A DNA stretch of 64,000 bases from Centroberyx gerrardi (lineage: Eukaryota > Chordata > Actinopteri > Beryciformes > Berycidae), in assembly GCF_048128805.1 (NCBI RefSeq), contig NC_136004.1:16802185-16866184 (forward strand), read 5' to 3'. Below the pieces are notes generated by a model that searched no databases, had not been told where the DNA came from, and saw nothing but the letters and a program-made list of their open reading frames with translations. Below are positions 48,421 through 61,640 of the stretch, piece after piece. Position numbers and translations under genes: made by a program. Every line of letters begins with the position of its first letter. Within the stretch, counting starts at the first letter, position 1.

Positions 48421-49707
48421 ATTCTCTGTCAGCAGTATTTAGTCAAATGGGCCCTGATGTTTGTTTGTTAATGGAGCAGTAAACAATACTGCTGGAAGTC
48501 TTTTATTACCTCCTCAGCGGCTCTGCTAGCACCTGGGCCATTCAACAGCAGACTGTACACCTAAACATCAAATCAAAGAGGAGAAATCTACTCTCTCAGA
48601 TAAATTACAATTCTTTTGGCTCTTAGTGAGACACTGTACAGTAGCAGTCACGAACCAGGAAGCAGTGACTGATATAGAGAACAAACATGAAGATCATTTC
48701 TTATTGCTTAATAATAGCTTAAGGCTTGCTATCAATTTTGAGGCTATGACAGAAAAAAAAACCCCGTCCGTTTAATGATTTGAAAAAGCAAACTACATTA
48801 CAAAGGACATCAGAGTACACTCGGTACATGTCTGCCAGCTGTGATCACAGCACAAACAAAGGATTGTTTTTCGAGATTGGCAATCTCTCTCTTTATTTCT
48901 TTTATGTCTTTGATAATGTCTTCATACGAATGGCAGCTACTCATCCAAATTACTATGTGATGACCAATGTGAAAAGTGCTTTTAGTGCAGTGTGTGTGTG
49001 TGTGTGCGCACGCGCTTCCGTCTGCATGTGTGCATTCACATGTCAGTGTTAGAGTATGTGTTAGTGTGTGTATGAGTCGGGGCACTGAACAAACCCAAAC
49101 CCCTTTGAAGAGTGAAAGGCTCAAAGGATGGAGAGGCAATCCGAGAACTTCACAGGCGCAGAGGGGAAATTGCCTTGAACCTCGAGGTGTATGAAAGTGC
49201 AATTTGTGTCCCATCTGTTCTGCTTCCCTTCCATTAGGAGGAAGGGTGCTCTAAGGCCACCGAGGAGAAAATGCCCCCGTGAGGGTCTCTGGGTACACAG
49301 AGGCTCTCCTAGATTTAATTTGCCAGACTAGTCATTCTCTTTTCCCTCTGTATTATTTAGAGCTTTGAATGTTATTACCTCAGTCCTCTTTGTAATTTTC
49401 AAGATGAAAGAACAATGCATTTTGGTTTTGGAAAATGTGAAATGTTCCAGGAGGTAGCTTGGGTTCATGCGTGTGTGTGAACCACTAAGGAATTGAACTA
49501 TTAAATTTCCCTCCTATAGTGAGCACCTTTCTAGAAGAGAGGAGAACAGCGGAGAAGAGAATAAGAATAAGACTGAGAATGAGAATGAGACAGCCCAGCA
49601 GCTCTATTGACAAGAGTCTCTCCAACACACTAAATCCTGTCTCTATCATTGGACTCTGCAAAGTGGCTGGATTGGCTTCCTTAACTTTTTGCCCTTTCTT
49701 CAGAGGG

Positions 49708-49752
49708 ATTTGCATGACAGAAGCCAGGAGAGAAGTTTGTTGCCCAGGCAAC
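49708..49752. promoter_or_regulatory. POU octamer plus perfect RFX X-box
   Basis: ATTTGCAT at 49708-49715 is an exact POU octamer. Twenty-three bases later, GTTGCC-CA-GGCAAC at 49739-49752 is an exact palindromic RFX X-box with a two-base spacer. Both lie in non-repetitive DNA. Binding is inference. Confidence 0.5.
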
Positions 49753-51869
49753 GGATTGCCTCCATTTGCAGTTGGAGCAGAGGTGTTACTAGAGGAGTTG
49801 GAAACCATGGCATCAGAGATTAGATGGGCCCAAAGGGTACATGTTTGTCAGAAGTAAGGCAGGGGAGTGCATTACTGGCACCAAAAAGACGCCCTTTCAT
49901 TGGAATTCTGTTTCACATTTTATATTTCGCTTTGAAGGAAAGAATATTTGAAGCATTAGCGGTAAATTAGGTCAACTGTTGACCATTTTGGCATGCAGAG
50001 ATCAGTTGGCCCATTTCTGTTTGTGTGATTAGATATGTGGACATCTTTCAATTTAAATGGCACGAATTGGTAAATTTACCATTTCATTCTGCAGAAGATT
50101 TATTCAAAATCTGACAGGATAATCCAATTATGTTTCTTTCAGTATGTTGCCATTATTCCATATTGAGTTATATTCACCTTAATGCAGGTAATCATGTCTA
50201 AAACAAATCTAACAAATGTAGTGTGTGAGATGTGGTGCCTTCAGAGCAACCCATTTAAAAGGAGCAAGGCAGTGGGCGCAGACACCACGACCTCTTCACC
50301 GGGGATATTAGCGAATCATAATGGCACCTTTCAGTGAAACACTCGTCTCAACAAATTGATTTCCAGGTGTGAAACAGAGAGTTGTCCCCCGAGACGGCAA
50401 CACCTAAAACCCTCTTCACACATATATGCTGCTAATTCAGAGGAAGGGATAGAAAATGAATGTGAAATAGAAATGGGGTTGCATAGCGAGGGAATATTAA
50501 CGGAGTAGAAGGGGTGAAGGGGTGTGTGCAGTTGGCGATTAGAACCACAGTTTATACAGAGGAGAGTGCACACAGTCCCTATTGCCAACTGTGAAACAAA
50601 TGGCATCTAAATTGAATAATTCAGTCGGCAGGAGAAGAAGTGGGATTTGCACACAAAGACTGACTGACAGATAGAGTGAGAGGAGAGGCAGCCAACCTTT
50701 AACAGAGCCGGAGAGAAAAGACAGTAAAATGGCAAGTTAGATTAATAGATTGGCAAGGTCTCACAGAAGATGGGATAATAATTCACCAGAAAAAGAAAGG
50801 CAGATTTTTTTGAGGTCAGAGTTGAGCAAGGAGGAATGATGAAGATGGGAATATGAATATTGAATAATGCAGTCCAGATCCTTTCTTGGGAAAAAAAAAA
50901 GAAAAAAAGATTAAGGGTGGTGGAAGGAGTCAAAGGTAGAAGCAGTTGTGGAAGAAGATAGAAATGAGTCAGATGGGTGTAGAGGAGAAATCTGTGAAGG
51001 AACTCAAGCGTAGTGGAGACAGAACAGCTGGAGCATCGTGAGGAGGGAGAGGAGTGTGCAGCCCGAGACAGAGGTCAAGGCATTATTACAGTCCCGATCC
51101 GGCATCCAGCTAGAAGATCCACCTCTATCTCTGTGCACCTCTCACCAGCAGCTGACGTGCAGACGTGGAGCTGCAAACAGACATGTAAATGAACACCTGG
51201 ATTTTTGTTATTGAAAGCTTCTTTGGATCCAGTTTCTTACAGAGCAATTTTAGCTGAATAACTAAAAATCACTCCGAAAGTCAATTAAGTCCTGGTGAAA
51301 TGGGAAATGGACTATTTAATTGTACACAGCTCCAACCTCTAACTCCAATTAATTGCATGCTGCTTATTTCAGCTGGTTTCTCCCTTGTGAGGTGATTGCA
51401 TGTTCCTTTCTTGCTCCGGCTCTCCGGCTCTCCGGCTCTCTGCCCCCAGGACCTGGTTTTAGCTTTTTCTCTGATCTCATTCATACTTAGTGCTTTGAGC
51501 TAAGATGCCCTGCTGTGATTGTTAACCAGCTTCTAGCACAGACTTTTAACACAGTTTCTCATCCATGATTATGCCAAAACCTTTTTTTTTTTTTTTTTCT
51601 TGCCATGTCTTTTTTGTCAAGTTATTTTTGACTGACAACAGTGTGATCCCATTGTGGGAGTGGAGCAGCCCCCAAACACAACAGATTTGCTTTGTGAAGA
51701 TTTTTTTTTTACTTTAACAATATCAATTTGCATCTGGTTTTCTATACTTTGCTCCAACATTAGCACTGAGCAACTGTGAGGACAATATATGAAATACAGG
51801 TGTGATTTCAAAAAATGCAGCATCATGTATAAAGGCTAAAAAAAAATCAATAAGCTAAGAAGGACATGA

Positions 51870-51956
51870 TATCATCATTATCATCATCACCCTCATCGCT
51901 GTCATCATCATCGTCATCATCATCATAGTCATCATTGTAATTATCATCATCATTGT
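51870..51956 (+). repeat. Imperfect (ATC)n trinucleotide repeat
   Basis: Runs of ATC/TCA units with interruptions over about 87 bases; no open coding context. Confidence 0.9.
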
Positions 51957-52352
51957 ACTTATAGTAACTAAAACCCTTCAATTTATAACCTAAACTCATT
52001 GAAATCATATTTGCTCGCAATTCATTGTTTCACTCAAATCTAGGACAATTTGTAAGGAGTTAAGTAATTGGACCAAGAATCCAATGAGACACTTTCAGCA
52101 TGGTGATTGCTTCCAGGAGACAGCAGAGAGCTTGAGTGTTGTGGAGAGGTTGTCTCTAATGTGATTAGCTGTCTGTTTCAAATGAAACACAAGCCAATAA
52201 TGAAACTAGGGACAAAGTATCCCATTGTCCTTAGCATCCCTACAGATATCCTCACTTCTCTGTTTCTTTCTTTACTCTGACAGCTTTTGTTCCGCCTATC
52301 ATTTCCAGCCCTCGTCCTTTTAAGAGACAGACAGTAGAGAGGAGGTGAATGC

Positions 52353-52356
<4 letters not shown>

Positions 52357-52407
<51 letters not shown>
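52357..52407 (+). repeat. (GT)n microsatellite
   Basis: About 25 uninterrupted GT units. Confidence 0.98.
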
Positions 52408-52409
<2 letters not shown>

Positions 52410-54654
52410 CACTCAAATCCCAGTGGCTCTGGGGAGCTGTCAGAACTGATAGTGCTCTATCACTTGCGAACGGAGGTGCAAAATTGGGCAGAGTTGAGCA
52501 CTGCGCAAAGCAGAGGATGATGGTCCCTCTGTCCACTGGAGCCTGACTGACTGAGATGGAGAGACATAGAAAGTGTTCAACCAGCTGCCTCACAACTTGA
52601 AACGAACAAGCCCGAGCAATCCAGAATACAACACAAGGATTTCAGAATACAGTAATTGGCTATAGGCACAACAAAATCCTCTGAATCTTCTCTGTTTTAC
52701 CCATTAATGCAACTTAATGATACTGCAACAGACTAAGTGATATTGCTTCTAGCAACAGATGAATAATAATTCCACTAGTTTACAGTAGCTATTTTTAAGT
52801 TCTTTTAAGTTGTGTTAATTGATTTTTAAAGGGGCATTAAGTAATCTGACTTTTCTCAACCTCTATATCTGTGACCAAGAACATCACAGGCACAGCTTAC
52901 GGTGGCCTGTAACTGACAGAAATCACAAAGTCACATTTTCATAATAGAAGCAAGCTAGCTAATTAAAGTGCGATCCAACAGAAACATCTACGAAGAGATA
53001 ATATATCACAATACAAATTACTGTAATAATAATACTGCTTTTTCATTTGCTTTTTTGGCTGGAGACCAAAATGTCTTGTGATGCCGATCGCTCAGTAGCT
53101 CCGTCCTCCAACACTGAGCAGTGGAAAATGAGTGCGGACGGGAAAGTGAGTTTTGAAAGCCAGAAATCTCAGCACCTGGCGAAGTAATCGTTGAGTCATC
53201 GTATTGATCAACAACCCTATCAAACCCCTGCAGATAAATTATGCTCATTTTGTGCTACAGGGCAATAAAAATCTTATTTATTACACTTTTCATTTGTTGC
53301 CATATGTCATGATGAGGAGTTACATTTTACATACATTTTACAAACACAAGTTTATCCGTTTGCCTGTCTGCTCTGTTCTCTCGGGGGCATTTCATGAAGA
53401 ATAGCGAAACTGAAACAAAGCGTTGGTGTTTTCAGTGTGCGGTAGTGGCCTGTCAGCTGTCACAGACACCAGTGCTGTAGCTGGCCTCGCATTGTATGGA
53501 GAGAGGGGAGATGCACCATATAAAGCTCAGGCAACAGGAGAAATGCCTGTGTTCTTGGCAGCCCTGCCCAAACCAGCTGCTGGGTTTAGGAGGGAAAACA
53601 ACAGTGTAACTAGACAATGTGTGTCTAGTCGCATCAAGACTTTTCCTTGATCGAGGGGAGGGTCAATGAACTCGTTAATATTGTGTACTTCATGTGTTAG
53701 GATGTCGATAATTTTTACTTTACCGCTGCAAACACTTTTACTCAGTGTATAATACTATTTATATTTAGTTCAAGTTCCTTATACATAAAAGCATGTGGGA
53801 AAAAGTGTCTTTACTCTTTTACTGAAATCTTTACTCTGACTACAGAAATATGCAACTGGGAGCTGCTGCTGGTGCAGAGGTGCTGACAAACACCAGAAAA
53901 AGGTGTGAATTCTTTTTTTCCTTTTCTTACAGGACAGTGACAGCGACATTCAACAGCTTGCACTTCAAAGCATCCCAATTAGAGAAACATAACTTCCTAC
54001 CACTGGATTTAGCAAACTCATATAGTCTGAGCATTCACATTACCTCCTGTGTGACTGTCCTCTGCTTTTATGAGTAGGAAGAGCCGCCGTGACCTTTCAC
54101 ACCCCAGGCGAGAGGAGTCACACTGCGCCTGACCTCCCCACACCTCTTTGGTGTGCTCCCATCTAGGAGTCACATGCTTCTGTTTAGTGGAGACATGTAA
54201 GGACTTGACCACATGAGACAAGCAGCGTTACGTCTCTAGTCATCCGAGCGCTGTATCTATTTTATATTAAAAATGCAAAAAAAGAGCTGGAAATGAGCAT
54301 TGTTGCATACAATTTACATTTCATTTTCAGTTTAGTTTCTGTTTTTTCACACATTTTAGCTTTCATTTGGATTTCACTTTGTTTTTTTTTTATTCCTAGA
54401 TTTGTATTTTAGTTAAATATAATAATTTTGGTCCAGTGAATAGCTAGAGGAGTCACCACCCATCCCAAACATGGGCACATTACAACCTCAGTTCATCCAC
54501 ACAGGTCCGCTCCCCAGGCGGGTGTCGAGGTCTGGGTGTGTCCCTCACACCGCTGCAGTAAAGCACAGAGACGTCTGTGACACTTCCGCTGGGTTGGACA
54601 CACACAGGAACACGGACGACGGCTTTAGAGTTCAACTGAAACGCCGTTCAGCAA

Positions 54655-55080
54655 CACGGCCCATTTAAACATAAAAAAAACTCAGCTTAATTTGGATTGC
54701 ACCTTAAACACAACACACTGTTAGAAAGGTTACAAGGTTAACAGAAAAGATAGCAGAACGAGACACAATCAAAACAGAACAACAAAACAAAAAAGAGGTT
54801 AAAAAGTGGGATCAATTTTTAAAGATAGCCTTCTGCTAACCTAACACTTTGGAGGAGGTTGTTCCACAGTCTCGCAATAGCAAAAACACAGAAACAGAAC
54901 AGGAAAGTTCAGGAGCTTGTCTGTCACTAGTGCGTCCCTTGAGAGACATCTATTTGCCAACTCCTGAGAGTAAAAATATTGCAAAAAGACACTGATCTTT
55001 TCAGGCACTTGCAACAGCAGGATTTTATATATGCCTATACTTAAATTATCATAGCCAATAGCCTTCCACACTCACTTGAA
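54655..55080. repeat. Probable degenerate retroelement remnant
   Basis: An A-rich lead is followed by ggaggaggttgttccacagt, a wording resembling interspersed repeats common in fish (a 'group of genes/elements ending with ...TTCCACAG TCTGGG...' style). The match is loose, no reverse-transcriptase reading frame survives, and the boundaries are guesses. Confidence 0.3.
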
Positions 55081-57739
55081 TTGAAGTTGGCCTACTGGTG
55101 CACTTCTAACATTTAGAACAGGGGTCACTTGCTTCATGTGAGGCACACCCACACCTGAATTCAAGCACAATACTGTTGATGTGGTCAGTAGGAGATAGAA
55201 ACCTTGGTTTGATTGATATCATGGTGTTAGCTTTAAGCCTGTTGCTCCTTCAGTTAGCTCTGTGCTTCCATCTTGCCTCTGTCAAAGACGTTTAATGCAA
55301 CACTGTGGAGACTCGGCCCAGCGTAGTGCTGGTGTCATCCCGGGAACATTATCCTCTCTTATCAAGTCTTTTGTCTTCCCTCCTCTTCTGTTTGATACTT
55401 GGTGCCCTTGCTCCCACTCCCGTCTGCCCTTCCTCCCCTGCCACCTCTCACTGCCCCCCCCCCCATCTCCTCCTCCACCTCTGTGTCCTCTAACCACTTG
55501 ACACCTTTTCAGATTCATCCCCATCAGTTGGCAGACAGCGTGCGTTTCACCCAGAGGGCACGATGCAGCGATCCTGGCGAATCAATGGCAGATAAATCAA
55601 TGCTATCTCTTTTTTCCATGCCTCTGCTGCCATTGATTTTTTTCTGTTACTTTGCTGTTTGTGGAGACTTGAACTTCGCTCAATTAAACTGAGTTCACTT
55701 TGCCTTAGGAACAAATTGCAACAGCGCAAGGCTTTCAGCTCTGAGACAGACACCAATGTTAGCTTGAGATGAGACATACAAGAGCTTTGTTTATGAGACG
55801 CCCCATTAAAACGGAAACTGCAGTAGTTTTAACTGAGGCTGAACCTGGATTTATTGGTATTAGTAGCAATTGAACCTTCCTTCAGATGCGGCATGCCACA
55901 GCTCACAGACTCGCCGTGCCATTGCTGTCTTTCATTGGGAACTAGAGGTTGTACCTAAGACAGACACAGAGCAAATATCCTTTCATAATATTTACCAAGA
56001 AAGATGTACGCATGTTTAGCATGTGAATAACCCTTTGCTTTGCTCTCCATATGGTGTTTTAGTGCAGTGCTCATAGGTTTCTTGGCAGGGAAATATCTAA
56101 TGTGATTTTATATCCAATTTCCAGACTCTAGATACAGATACACTGTCACTGGGGATGATTTCTGGGAAGTGCACAGACTCAGACATATTATTTTGAAAAC
56201 TACATTTAATATAGCCCACAGAAAATTATCCACTGTGATATTTCGCTAGTCTCCTGCATAAATAATTCATTGTTTTTATGTGCCCTCATGCTGCCTTGGG
56301 GATTGGAACAGCTGAGTGTTTTCACAACGTATTTGTGTCCAATCTTCTGCGTATTGGGCGTACTCTAATCAAACCACAGTAAACATGCCTTGAATGTTTG
56401 TTGAGTCATCTGCTTATCAGCTAATCAAATGGCTTATTTGCCTGCCTGCCTGCCTCGCTGGAGCACAACAGAGCGCTGGTTGAGTATTTTTCAATTAATA
56501 GTTCATCTGTTTGATTGACTATTCAGCCACACAGTGTAGGTGATATGATTGAACTCCACAGGCTATACTGTGTGCTCTATATCTATAGGTCCACTGCACT
56601 GATAAGGGAGAGACATGGAAACTGAAGCAAGTGCGTTTAAAGGCGTGAGTAAGTCCGGGACTCCATTGTTGTTGAGTATTAAAATTCTTAGGAAGCACTT
56701 GTTCACTGTTTTTCCCTCCATGTAGGTTTCAGACCACATAAAAGACCACATACTGTATGTTCCTATTTTCCCCAGAGGTGTTTCTGTGAAAGACTAGCAT
56801 GAAAGTGCAAGTCATAGAGAGAATTTCAAAGGCAGAAGCCAGGACAGCGACATGGAGCTGCCAGGGATTGGTGAGCAATCAGATAGGGCAGAATTGATGA
56901 CCTGGCTCAGGATGGATTTCTTGGAGCGGGCTGCCAGACCGAGGTAATACTTTCAGGCTCTTATCAGCACTGGCATAAGCTGAGTGCTGCATCACCCACT
57001 TCCCAGCGTCAGCTTATTATGAGAGTCCATGATGTGTGATTGCTTGTACTGCCTTTGTGTGTTCCCGGGTCTGTGTGCACTGGACAGAGTTGGCAAGACG
57101 AAGAAGAAGGCCAAGGTCCTCTGTCACCGTAAACCCTCCACTTCCCCACTGTTGTAATGACATTTTGCAAAAATAGGTGTTTTGCGAAAAGATTTCCTGT
57201 GACTCATAAGCTGTAGGTGTCAATGATGGAATTCTGCAAACTTAAGTAGACAGATATGTCTAACTTTTCAATATTGTCCCATTCTTGCTGAAATATATTT
57301 AGGTTAAGTCAGTGTTCCTATATGTGTATAGGTGAGTTTAATTTCATTCATGCAGTTTCAAATGGTTGATGCAAGGAATGATTACGTTTTATTTCAATTC
57401 AGGACCATATAGCACCCATCATTAATAAAGAGCACAGGCTTATACCAGTGAAACACTTCAAAGTATAGGCTTGAACTCAGACTACGTGGTCCTTATAATC
57501 ATAGAGCAGCCAAACTGTTGATGTTAAGGATTATGACAAGAATTTATAACCTCTATCGAAATATTTGGCCTATAGGAGTGTCAAACCAATTGGGTTAACA
57601 AGTTAAAGCACATCTTGAAATCACCCATACATTCATAACAGTAGACTAGATCTATTCGGTATCCTAATCAAATTTAATTGTAATCCTTATCATGGATGCA
57701 TAAGAAGAATAATCATCATAATTTATTTTTAACTTTTTT

Positions 57740-57841
57740 GATTCAGTGTCTTGCTCAAGGACACTTCAGCAGGGCAGCCAGCAGGTTTGAACTCAGGTTG
57801 TCCAGCTGAGAGATGGCCTCTTTAACCACTAGGCCACCCTG
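57740..57841 (-). repeat. tRNA-derived SINE, minus orientation
   Basis: On the minus strand the element starts CAGGGTGGCCTAGTGGTTAA with an A box TGGCCTAGTGG (57836-57826). A B box GAGTTCAAACC follows (57794-57784), then a conserved stretch ending AGTGTCCTTGAGCAAGACAC. The last part is a familiar central domain of fish SINEs. It is not a tRNA gene, since the 3' half does not close an acceptor stem. Confidence 0.75.
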
Positions 57842-57949
57842 AATGAAAAAGATAAAAAAAAACAAAAAAAAACGTGACAGACTGAAACACTGTAAAAGAT
57901 AAAAGAGTGATTAAAGATCTCAATCTGCATTATGCCACGGCAATTTATA

Positions 57950-59078
57950 TCAGACGTCTTTTCCGCGAATAAACAACGTGGTTTCAGACGCTTGGACGCC
58001 GAGCATCTCTATGGTAACAGTCCTCAATTACCGATGATTGGCCAACCCGTGGGAATGTTTCTATTCCCTCAGTACAGTGATTGGTCGGTGGGCGGTCTGT
58101 GCTGCCTGACAGTCTGCAGCGTTCCGGGTTATTGTCAGTCTCGGCAGCTCGGCACAAGGGCAGGACCGCATCCCGGAGCTGCCTGCAGCAGCTAGCTCTT
58201 TATTCAGACTTCACCCGTTTGTTCTTTGGTTAATACACCAAAAAAGAGGATCTCGGAGCATTGTTTCGCGAGGTTACTCTACAGCCTCAATTGGAAACCT
58301 GAGTCTGGATCGGGAGGCAAGACGTCTCGAAGAGGCTGCCGACACCACCGGAGAAAGTGACGGACGGACGGAGCATAATCACTGGGATTTTACATCGCAT
58401 CGCCTATCAATTTAGGATATTTCTGGCAGCTGCTTTGGCCCAACCTTGATTTTTTTTCAGGGTACCTCGACACAATATTGCCTAGATAATATACTAACAA
58501 TTGCATGATAAATTCCACACAATAAGGTCGTCTATACTGAACAGGCGGAACACTTTAAACCCATGCGTAACAGCGGAGGATTTTGGAATACTGCGTAGCG
58601 ATTCAGCCATCCAGTCTTTCGATTGACAATTACAATTTTAGAAAAGCGCTATTTTGGAGATATACTGCAGGAGAAAAGAAGAGCAACCAGGACCTTATAC
58701 TTTGTTCCGGAGGCTAAACGGTGAAAAACCGAAGCGCGCTTGGTGCGCAATTCATCCGAGGACGCTCCTAAAATTGCCGACCTGCGCTTTTGCCCTCAAC
58801 AAAAATTGGCAACCGAATCGAGAAAAGAGCAAAGCTTATTAACTTTGCATGCTAGAGGCTATAGTGTGGAATCTAATTCGCTGGGTTCACAGTATATTTG
58901 CATACCATCGAAAGAGGAGGACAAACTTAATCAGCATTTGACATCGATAAAGCCGTTGCTGGATTTTGGAGAGCAGAATGAAACCTTTTTAATTTGGACC
59001 ACAGAAGTATGAGGCAGATTGCTCAGTGATTGCTACAATCTGCATGGAGTTCTAGTCTGCACTACGAAGCAATTTATG
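57950..59078 (+). promoter_or_regulatory. CpG-rich promoter and possible non-coding first exon (fam222a candidate)
   Basis: From 57950 to about 58400 CpG density rises sharply above the flanking DNA. ATTGG boxes are at 58037-58041 and 58080-58084, and a GC box GGGCGG at 58090-58095. The following 900 bases have several short open frames but no recognisable protein, like a long fish 5' UTR. A fair splice donor (atg|gtaaatat) occurs after 59078. In human the gene after MVK is FAM222A, which has a distant first exon, so this could be its promoter. Direction and identity are inference; no coding exon of that gene is seen before the window ends. Confidence 0.4.
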
Positions 59079-60977
59079 GTAAATATAGACTCTTTTTATC
59101 TAAGTCACTCTCCGCAACCATCCAGTTTGTGTTACAGCCTCGCTGCATCCTTCTGGGATGGAAAATAGACGAGCAGCAGAATATACTGAATGTTTGGAAA
59201 TGCTCCCGTAGACAGGATGCTGCTGACATAACGCTCTCTGAGATTTAAACCCTTTGTTTCCATGCGTGACCCACAATAAAGGAAGTGTTGTAAAATCGAC
59301 GTGTCAGAGAGCTGCTCCCGAATGGCTTTAGGAACTGCTTTGATGTGTAATATTGGTCTTTTCAACTATGGGTAGCAATTAAGTCTATTGTCGAGGGTAT
59401 TGCACCGCAGGCACCACAGGCATGAATATGTGGCACTAGAGGAGTTGCGGCTCAGAGCAAAAGGTGCGAAATTCTCATCTGTACGCCCCCGTGCGTCACA
59501 ACGTGCGGGAGCTGAATAGTTCCTGCTGCAATTAGTGATTTTCACCCTCGAGTGTTAATGGCAGCTACACTGTCTTTTTATAGTAGACGCGCATATTGTG
59601 AGAGGTTTTATCAAGGAGCTCGTAAAATTCATGGAGATGTGTGCGTAACACTGTAAAAGTTTTCACACACGATGCTCTGTGCTGTGCTCTATGTCTCTAT
59701 GAATTTTACAACATAATTGTTCGTCTCTGCGATCTAGTCCTTGTCTGCACGAGTCAGATTATCTGGGATGTTACCTGGAAGTTATTTGAATATGAAACGT
59801 GATAATTGTTAAAGGATAATGCGTTTCGACTCCTGAACTTTGAGCTGCAAGGGTTGCTGAGGTTGCTTTGTAATATTTAGAGTCATAGCTCACACTGCAC
59901 ATAAATGAGCCTGCACATTATGCTGACAGTGCATTGGAGGGAAAAAACTGCACACTGTATGTTTTATCATTAGACTACAAGGATTCTCAGAATGTATCTT
60001 CCTCACTTGTTTCAGTCACTCTCAGACAGCCATCTCGCTGGATGTAATATGGGCCCCTACAGCAGGCTGGGCGCCCCCACAGTCGGGGCACCTGCCGTAC
60101 AGCCTTCCTGGCTGTATTGAATAAAACATCCAGTGATGTATGAGGCAGGGGCTGCACCCGAGGGGGCAGAACTGCCTCATTTACTTCCTCCACTCTGCGC
60201 CTATGACCTGCTGAGCAAATTGTGCTCATATTAGCTCTGCGGCTGCTCCTCACCTAAACAAATAGTCTTCCCAGCATAATGCTTGCCTTAACTCAACATG
60301 ATGGTTGGACAAGGCAGGGGAGAATGGGATGGCAGAAAAGCCTTAATATGTAGGTCACTGAATTACCTTTTGGAGTTTGTAGTTCTTGTTGTGCCTCTTT
60401 ATTTTCTGGCATACTGTAGCTCTTTTTTTCTGTTACACTGGACCTTTGTGTTGAAGATATGATTGCAGTCATGCCTAAATGCTGATCACACTGGCAGTTT
60501 ATTCTAACTATACTTGTTGATGAAATTATACAGTATATTATAGCCTTAAAATTAGAGACTTAAAGTAGTGAAGTAAATCCTGATCTACGCTAAATGTCAA
60601 GCCCACATCCTTCTTTATGCTACTGACAGTATAGTATGCTAGTATTTGAGAACATATGCAGTTTTAGGGAGGTATTAACAAAAGTAATACACTAAGCAAG
60701 CCTGACGTTTTATCAATATGCAACTCTAAAATTGTATATCAATTTGATTGATTGATAGCATTTGGATGAGCGCACTGTATTCTTTGCTTATTAAAGTGCC
60801 TGCCTGAAGTGAATAAGTGAGCTTCACTCATGAATATCGTTATAGTAGCTGAAGTTTAATTTCCTGCACTGTGTATTAATCTTTTTTAATCCCTGCATGG
60901 TTTGATTGTCTCAACACCTACCCAGAGGCAGCAAAACTCATTTTGGCACTTAAGATTACTAAAATAGTAGATACAGA

Positions 60978-61006
60978 GGTGTGTGTGTGTGTGTGGGGGG
61001 GGGGGG
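60978..61006 (+). repeat. (GT)n followed by a run of 12-13 G
   Basis: About eight GT units end in an uninterrupted G run, a simple-sequence tract with G-quadruplex potential only through slippage of the single long run. Confidence 0.85.
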
Positions 61007-61532
61007 ATAATGTGTTCATGTTTATGTGTTTGCATGTTATTGAAAAACTACCCAGCCCTGAAAAGGTTGTAGGCAAAGCATGTCCAGTCTTGTGCGGACT
61101 CCATTTCTGAAAGTGCCTATTTGTTTTTCTTTCCACAAATGGAATAACAATTTAATACCAGATTTACTGTCCAGACATTCTATTTATAGAGTAATATAAA
61201 TGTAAATAGTCATGAAAAAAAAAATCTTCTCCTGTTAAAGCCCAGAGAACAGATAACTGTCCCTAGAAACTGATGTATCCTATAGAAAAGCGTACAGCAT
61301 CTTACTTGGAAATATCATCGGACACATGGGCTTTAAGGAACAACGTGAGCGTTTCCTCTCAAAACCACGTCAACAGCAGCTCATTAGATACTTGATCAAA
61401 GTGTTTCATTTCCGGGGAAGTCGCTGTATACATCTATGCTACATTCCTTGTTATAACAGTTTTCACATGCATACAAACAAAAGAGATGTGCCCTTTTAGC
61501 ATTTTTTTTGTGCTGTACGATATTACATTATT

Positions 61533-61640
61533 GAAGATAAGATAAACTGTATTGTCCCTGCAGGGAGATTTGTGTTGCACATCACAGCAGCAGTACCCAG
61601 GACATAGAAACAGAACATGAAAACAGCAAGATTAAACAAA
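61533..61640 (+). repeat. LINE-like 3' tail remnant
   Basis: agataagataaactgtattg then tccctgcagggagatttgtg, then a CAGCAGCA-type segment and an A-rich end. This is the same style of tail as at 16431 (repeat, CTTTATTG-like word, short palindromic step, GGARATT) and is common in teleost genomes. Confidence 0.5.

Larger units (their letters stand above)
48147..57735. other. Gene desert block; no gene seen
   Basis: Apart from the motifs and repeats listed separately, nothing supports a gene. Simple-repeat DNA includes TG-rich sequence at 48990-49075, an A-rich patch near 50889, three copies of a ctctccggc-like unit at 51414-51440 and T runs near 51580 and 51700. The stretch 52830-53270 is CpG-containing and could be an old mobile element, but I cannot name it. 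Confidence 0.5.

Noticed and set aside
48810-49214. 134-codon minus-strand open frame
   Set aside because: Includes translated TG/CA repeat (Thr-His-Thr-His); no family resemblance.
51870-51956. CRISPR-like direct repeats
   Set aside because: It is an imperfect trinucleotide microsatellite without spacers, in a vertebrate genome.
57740-57841. tRNA gene
   Set aside because: A and B boxes are present, but the acceptor stem does not close and the downstream part is a SINE body.
58654-59248. Short open frames after the CpG-rich block
   Set aside because: They lack a recognisable product and overlap in different frames, as expected in a long 5' UTR.
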